Below, piece after piece: positions 60,901 through 64,000 of a DNA stretch of 64,000 bases. Position 1 is the stretch's first letter; every line of letters starts with the position of its first letter. The DNA is taken from positions 1,060,501 to 1,124,500 of the forward strand of contig JAJNNQ010000142.1 of assembly GCA_027886175.1 (NCBI GenBank). The letters run 5' to 3'. The notes beneath the pieces were generated by a model. The model made no database searches. It saw only the letters and a list, made by a program, of their open reading frames with translations, and had not been told where the DNA came from. The DNA is from Phylloscopus collybita. Its lineage: Eukaryota; Chordata; Aves; Passeriformes; Phylloscopidae. The translations under genes were made by a program, and so were the position numbers.

Positions 60901-63900
60901 GTGCCCTGCAGCCGCCCTGGGCCGCGGGTGCATCCGGCGCGGTGGGACACGCCGGGGGTGCTGCAGTGAGGATGCTGGGAGGCATCTGGGCCTGGGCCAT
61001 GGAGCACATTTCTGAAATGTTTTAGGTTATTCTGGTTAAAAAACAACAAACCAGAAAGTGAAATTTTATCTGTGAGGGAGAATGTGAAGTTTCAGTAAGA
61101 ACTCTGCAGATGTTCTGTCCGGGTTTGTTTTGACCCAAAGGCCGGGTCGGTGTGGGAACACCCCAGTGCCTTCCCCTGCTGCTGTGCCTCACCCCGCTGG
61201 GATGGGACCCACACAGGAACCACCTGCCCCCCCTCTCCCATTCCCACACAGCTCAGGCCCGGGTGGCAGCTCCTGGCCTCCTCCAGGTTGTTTATTTTTA
61301 ATCTGGGTGCTTTGCTCTTTCCTTTGTTAGGACAAAGACTCCAGCAGTGCCAAGTTATCCCTGCAGATGCTGAAGCTGCCTGGGCACCTGGGAAGCTGCC
61401 ACTTGGCTCCAGACTCTGGCAGCTCCAGGAGAGGGAAGCAGCCAAGCCCATTCCTGGCACAGCTGCCCAGGCAGCGGTGCTGGAGCAGGCATTGGCTGTG
61501 CTGCACAGCTTTCATGGGGCTGTGAGGCATGGAGGTGACCCAGCCCTGCCACCCTCCCCATGGCACACCGTGATGCCTCTGGTGGGGTCCTGGCATGGCC
61601 TGACCCACTGTGAGGAGCTGAGGGCTTAGGGCTGGGGCGTGGGATAAAACCCAGTTTGGCCACTCCTCTGTCCCAGCCTTGTAGAGCTGGGCTGAAATCC
61701 AGCGTGAGGTGCAGGGCAGCATCACATGATGCCACCTTCCCTCCCACCAGTGCCCGCAGCTGTGCCCTCCAGGGGTTCCTCGGGCAGGATGGGGCCCCTC
61801 TGCCTCGATTTGCCCCCGGGGGAAGGAAGTGTGCACAGGGCGTTCCTGCAGGGATGTGCTCCCAGAGCAAAGCCCCTAATTACAAGGGCTGCCTTGCACT
61901 GTAATTTAAGATGAACTCAACACACATGTCTAATTTGTGGCTGGGAACAGATTTAACCTGCAGGATGGGCACCAGGAACCTGCCAGCCCGGGCCCATGGT
62001 GAGCTGTGGGCTCAGATTGCAGGCACAGCCCGGGCTCCCAGGGCTGGCACTGGCACCAGGGATCCAGCCCCACAACCCCGGGGTGCAGCCTCTGCTCAGG
62101 GCTCCCCCAAACACAGAGCAAGGCAAGGGATGCCCCACAGCAGCTGGGCTGTGGGCCAGGCTGGTTCAGCCTGCCCTGGGGCTCTCCAGGGGAGTGTCAG
62201 CTGTGCTGGAGGAGGTCCTGCCGCTCTCCTTCCTACCCTGGTCTGAAGTAGAAAAGGGAAAGAGGGATGTAAAGGGTAAACGATGTCACAAAAGTTGCAA
62301 GAGGGGCAGAGGGAAAACCAGCAGGCATGTTATTGGAAGTGAAGCCACCCAAAGTTTTCCAAGCAGCTCTTGCCAGCAGTGCCTGCTGTGCAGAGGGGAG
62401 CATGCTGCAGCCTGGCACTCCAGAGGCTGCTCACGTATTCCCAGCTCTGGGCTGCTCCCGGCACTTGTCTCTGTTTGGCCTTTTCTGATGAATTATTGAG
62501 CAGTGACGCTGTGTCACTGTGACACCCCAGTGCCTGCTGTGTCTCTGGCAGCTGGGGGCTGATGAGCTGCCACGTCCTGATCCCTGGACCAGAAGGTCGT
62601 GGGTTCCAACAGCAGGACCTGTTTTCCCTTCTCTGCTTTGCCTCACCAGCAGACAGCTGAAAACACTCTTTTCCCTGGAGCATGACCCACACTTCTGGAA
62701 ACTTGTCCATCTCCCAGGTGAAGCTCTCTGTTTTGCAAAGCATTGGCAGACCTGCTTGGAGCGTGGCAGAGCAGGGATGTACGGATCCATCCCAGGGAAG
62801 GGCTAGCCTGCTCCTTGGTGTGGGGCTGCTGCACTGCTCCAGGAGAGCTCTCACCCCCTGGGAGAAGGCAGGGGGTCCCATGGGACCCTGCAGCTCTGCG
62901 CTGCTGGCCCACAGCCCCGGACAGGAGGGGATGTATCCAGCCAGGCTCGCTAGACTGCTCCTAATGGGATCATCTCTGGCTAATGCACAGGGCACTCTGA
63001 GACACGCATCATCCCTGTGCTTACCAGCTCATTAAATAGGAAAAGGGAAATTAAGAACGAGGAGGGTTTGTGGGGAGGAAGGAGCCCGGGGGTGTGGGGG
63101 ATGCTGTGCTCTGCCTCCAGGAGCTGCCGCAGGGGAGCAGCCCCAGCAGTAACACAAACCTGGGCTCTTTTCACTCCTGCAAGTGAAACTAATGCATTAT
63201 TTACAGGACATGAATAAAGCATCCAGGGAAGCACTCCAGACCAGCTCTCTCCTTAAATACAGGAAATTCTTTGAAAACACTTGAAGTCCGTGGGTTCACA
63301 GATTTGAAGACCAGAAATACCACGAGGTCAGCGTGCCTCAGTCTGGCTGATGGGTCTCCTGCAGCCCCCACAACCCCCAGAGATGGAGTTCTGCTCCCTC
63401 TCCCTCCTTCCCCCATCGTCCTCTCTCTCCCAAGCACGCGCTGGTCCCCAGGCAACCCCCGAGTGCTCCTGGCTGCTGGCTCTGGCTGTGCCATCTATTT
63501 TGTGGTTTGATTGAAGAGCTCTCCAGTGCCCGGCATTTGCTGCCCACGGAGGCACTTACTCGCTGCAATCAGGGAGGCACTTCAGCTCCTTTTGATTAGC
63601 TGAGCAGAGCAGGGCTGCGGAGTGGGGCCCTGCCCGGGCTCATCAGCCTGCAGGCAGCACCCCGTGGAGATGGAGCACCCCGTGGAGATGCAGCACCCTG
63701 TGGAGATGCTCCTCAGCACCCCAGGGAGATGCCCTGGATCCAGTGGTGCTGCTCCCACTCCCACTGCCCAACGGGAAGATGTTGTTGGCTGCTGGAGAGG
63801 CCCTTGCCTCTCTGAGGCTGTGCTGCAGCTTCCTGGCACAGTCAGGGAGGGATTTCTCAGCTCCCTGGCTTGGCTGGGATGTGGCTCTGAGACCCCTCAG

Positions 63901-64000
63901 CCCCAGGACACTGCAGAACATCCAGAGTTGCTTCTATGAGCCAAACCCTGCAGATAACAGACCAGTTGCTGGGCAGAGAACGGGCCCAAGGGTGCAATTA
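57913..64000. other. Intergenic DNA upstream of FGFR1 (far part)
   Basis: No gene was recognised. AT-rich islands with homeobox-like TAAT words lie at 58690-58760, 59320-59430, 61860-61960 and 62995-63260. A 12-C run sits near 58970. A small 18-bp repeat is listed separately. The next gene is beyond the window. Confidence 0.6.
63656..63732. repeat. 18-bp tandem repeat
   Basis: About four imperfect copies of GCACCCCGTGGAGATGGA, the last shortened. Confidence 0.85.

Overview
The window is nuclear DNA from a vertebrate, almost certainly a bird. Signs are CR1 LINE fragments with the usual avian CR1 3' end, short introns, strong CpG islands at promoters, and a GC-rich landscape like that of avian microchromosomes. 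It carries the conserved gene block NSD3 - LETM2 - FGFR1, known from human 8p11 and, from general knowledge, chicken chromosome 22. All exon calls were made by eye: translation, splice consensus, phase checks and recalled similarity to the vertebrate families. No database search was run.

Left part (1-14.1 kb, minus strand): the 5' half of NSD3, a histone H3K36 methyltransferase family gene. It has an untranslated first exon in a CpG island, then six coding exons up to about residue 567, covering the BRD4-ET-binding motif and the PWWP domain. The rest, including SET, lies beyond position 1. Middle (14.1-21.8 kb): a gap between two head-to-head promoters, filled with CR1 remnants, then all of LETM2 on the plus strand. 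LETM2 has ten coding exons (about 472 aa) and encodes a mitochondrial inner-membrane LETM1-family protein. Its promoter carries three CRE octamers and several CCAAT boxes. Intron 7 appears to be a GC-AG intron.

From 25.0 to about 51.6 kb the minus strand carries all of FGFR1: an untranslated exon 1 in a CpG island, a signal-peptide exon, the Ig1 (alpha) exon, an acid-box exon, Ig2, Ig3 with the mutually exclusive IIIb and IIIc exons, the transmembrane exon, seven exons covering the tyrosine kinase, the C-tail and a long 3' UTR. The phases close exactly, giving 818 aa for the IIIc, VT-minus form. The known regulated splicing choices can all be seen: alpha-exon skipping, IIIb/IIIc, and VT plus/minus with its unusual GA 5' splice site. 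LETM2 and FGFR1 converge across a 3 kb spacer. From 51.8 to 64 kb lies gene-free DNA upstream of FGFR1, with AT-rich islands that could be regulatory, one CR1 tail and small tandem repeats.

The three genes are conserved neighbours, not one pathway: chromatin, mitochondria and growth-factor signalling. I found no bacterial-type system and no convincing new gene. The observations worth following are splice-site peculiarities, tandem repeats beside alternatively spliced FGFR1 exons, a likely solo retroviral LTR in FGFR1 intron 1, and candidate regulatory islands.
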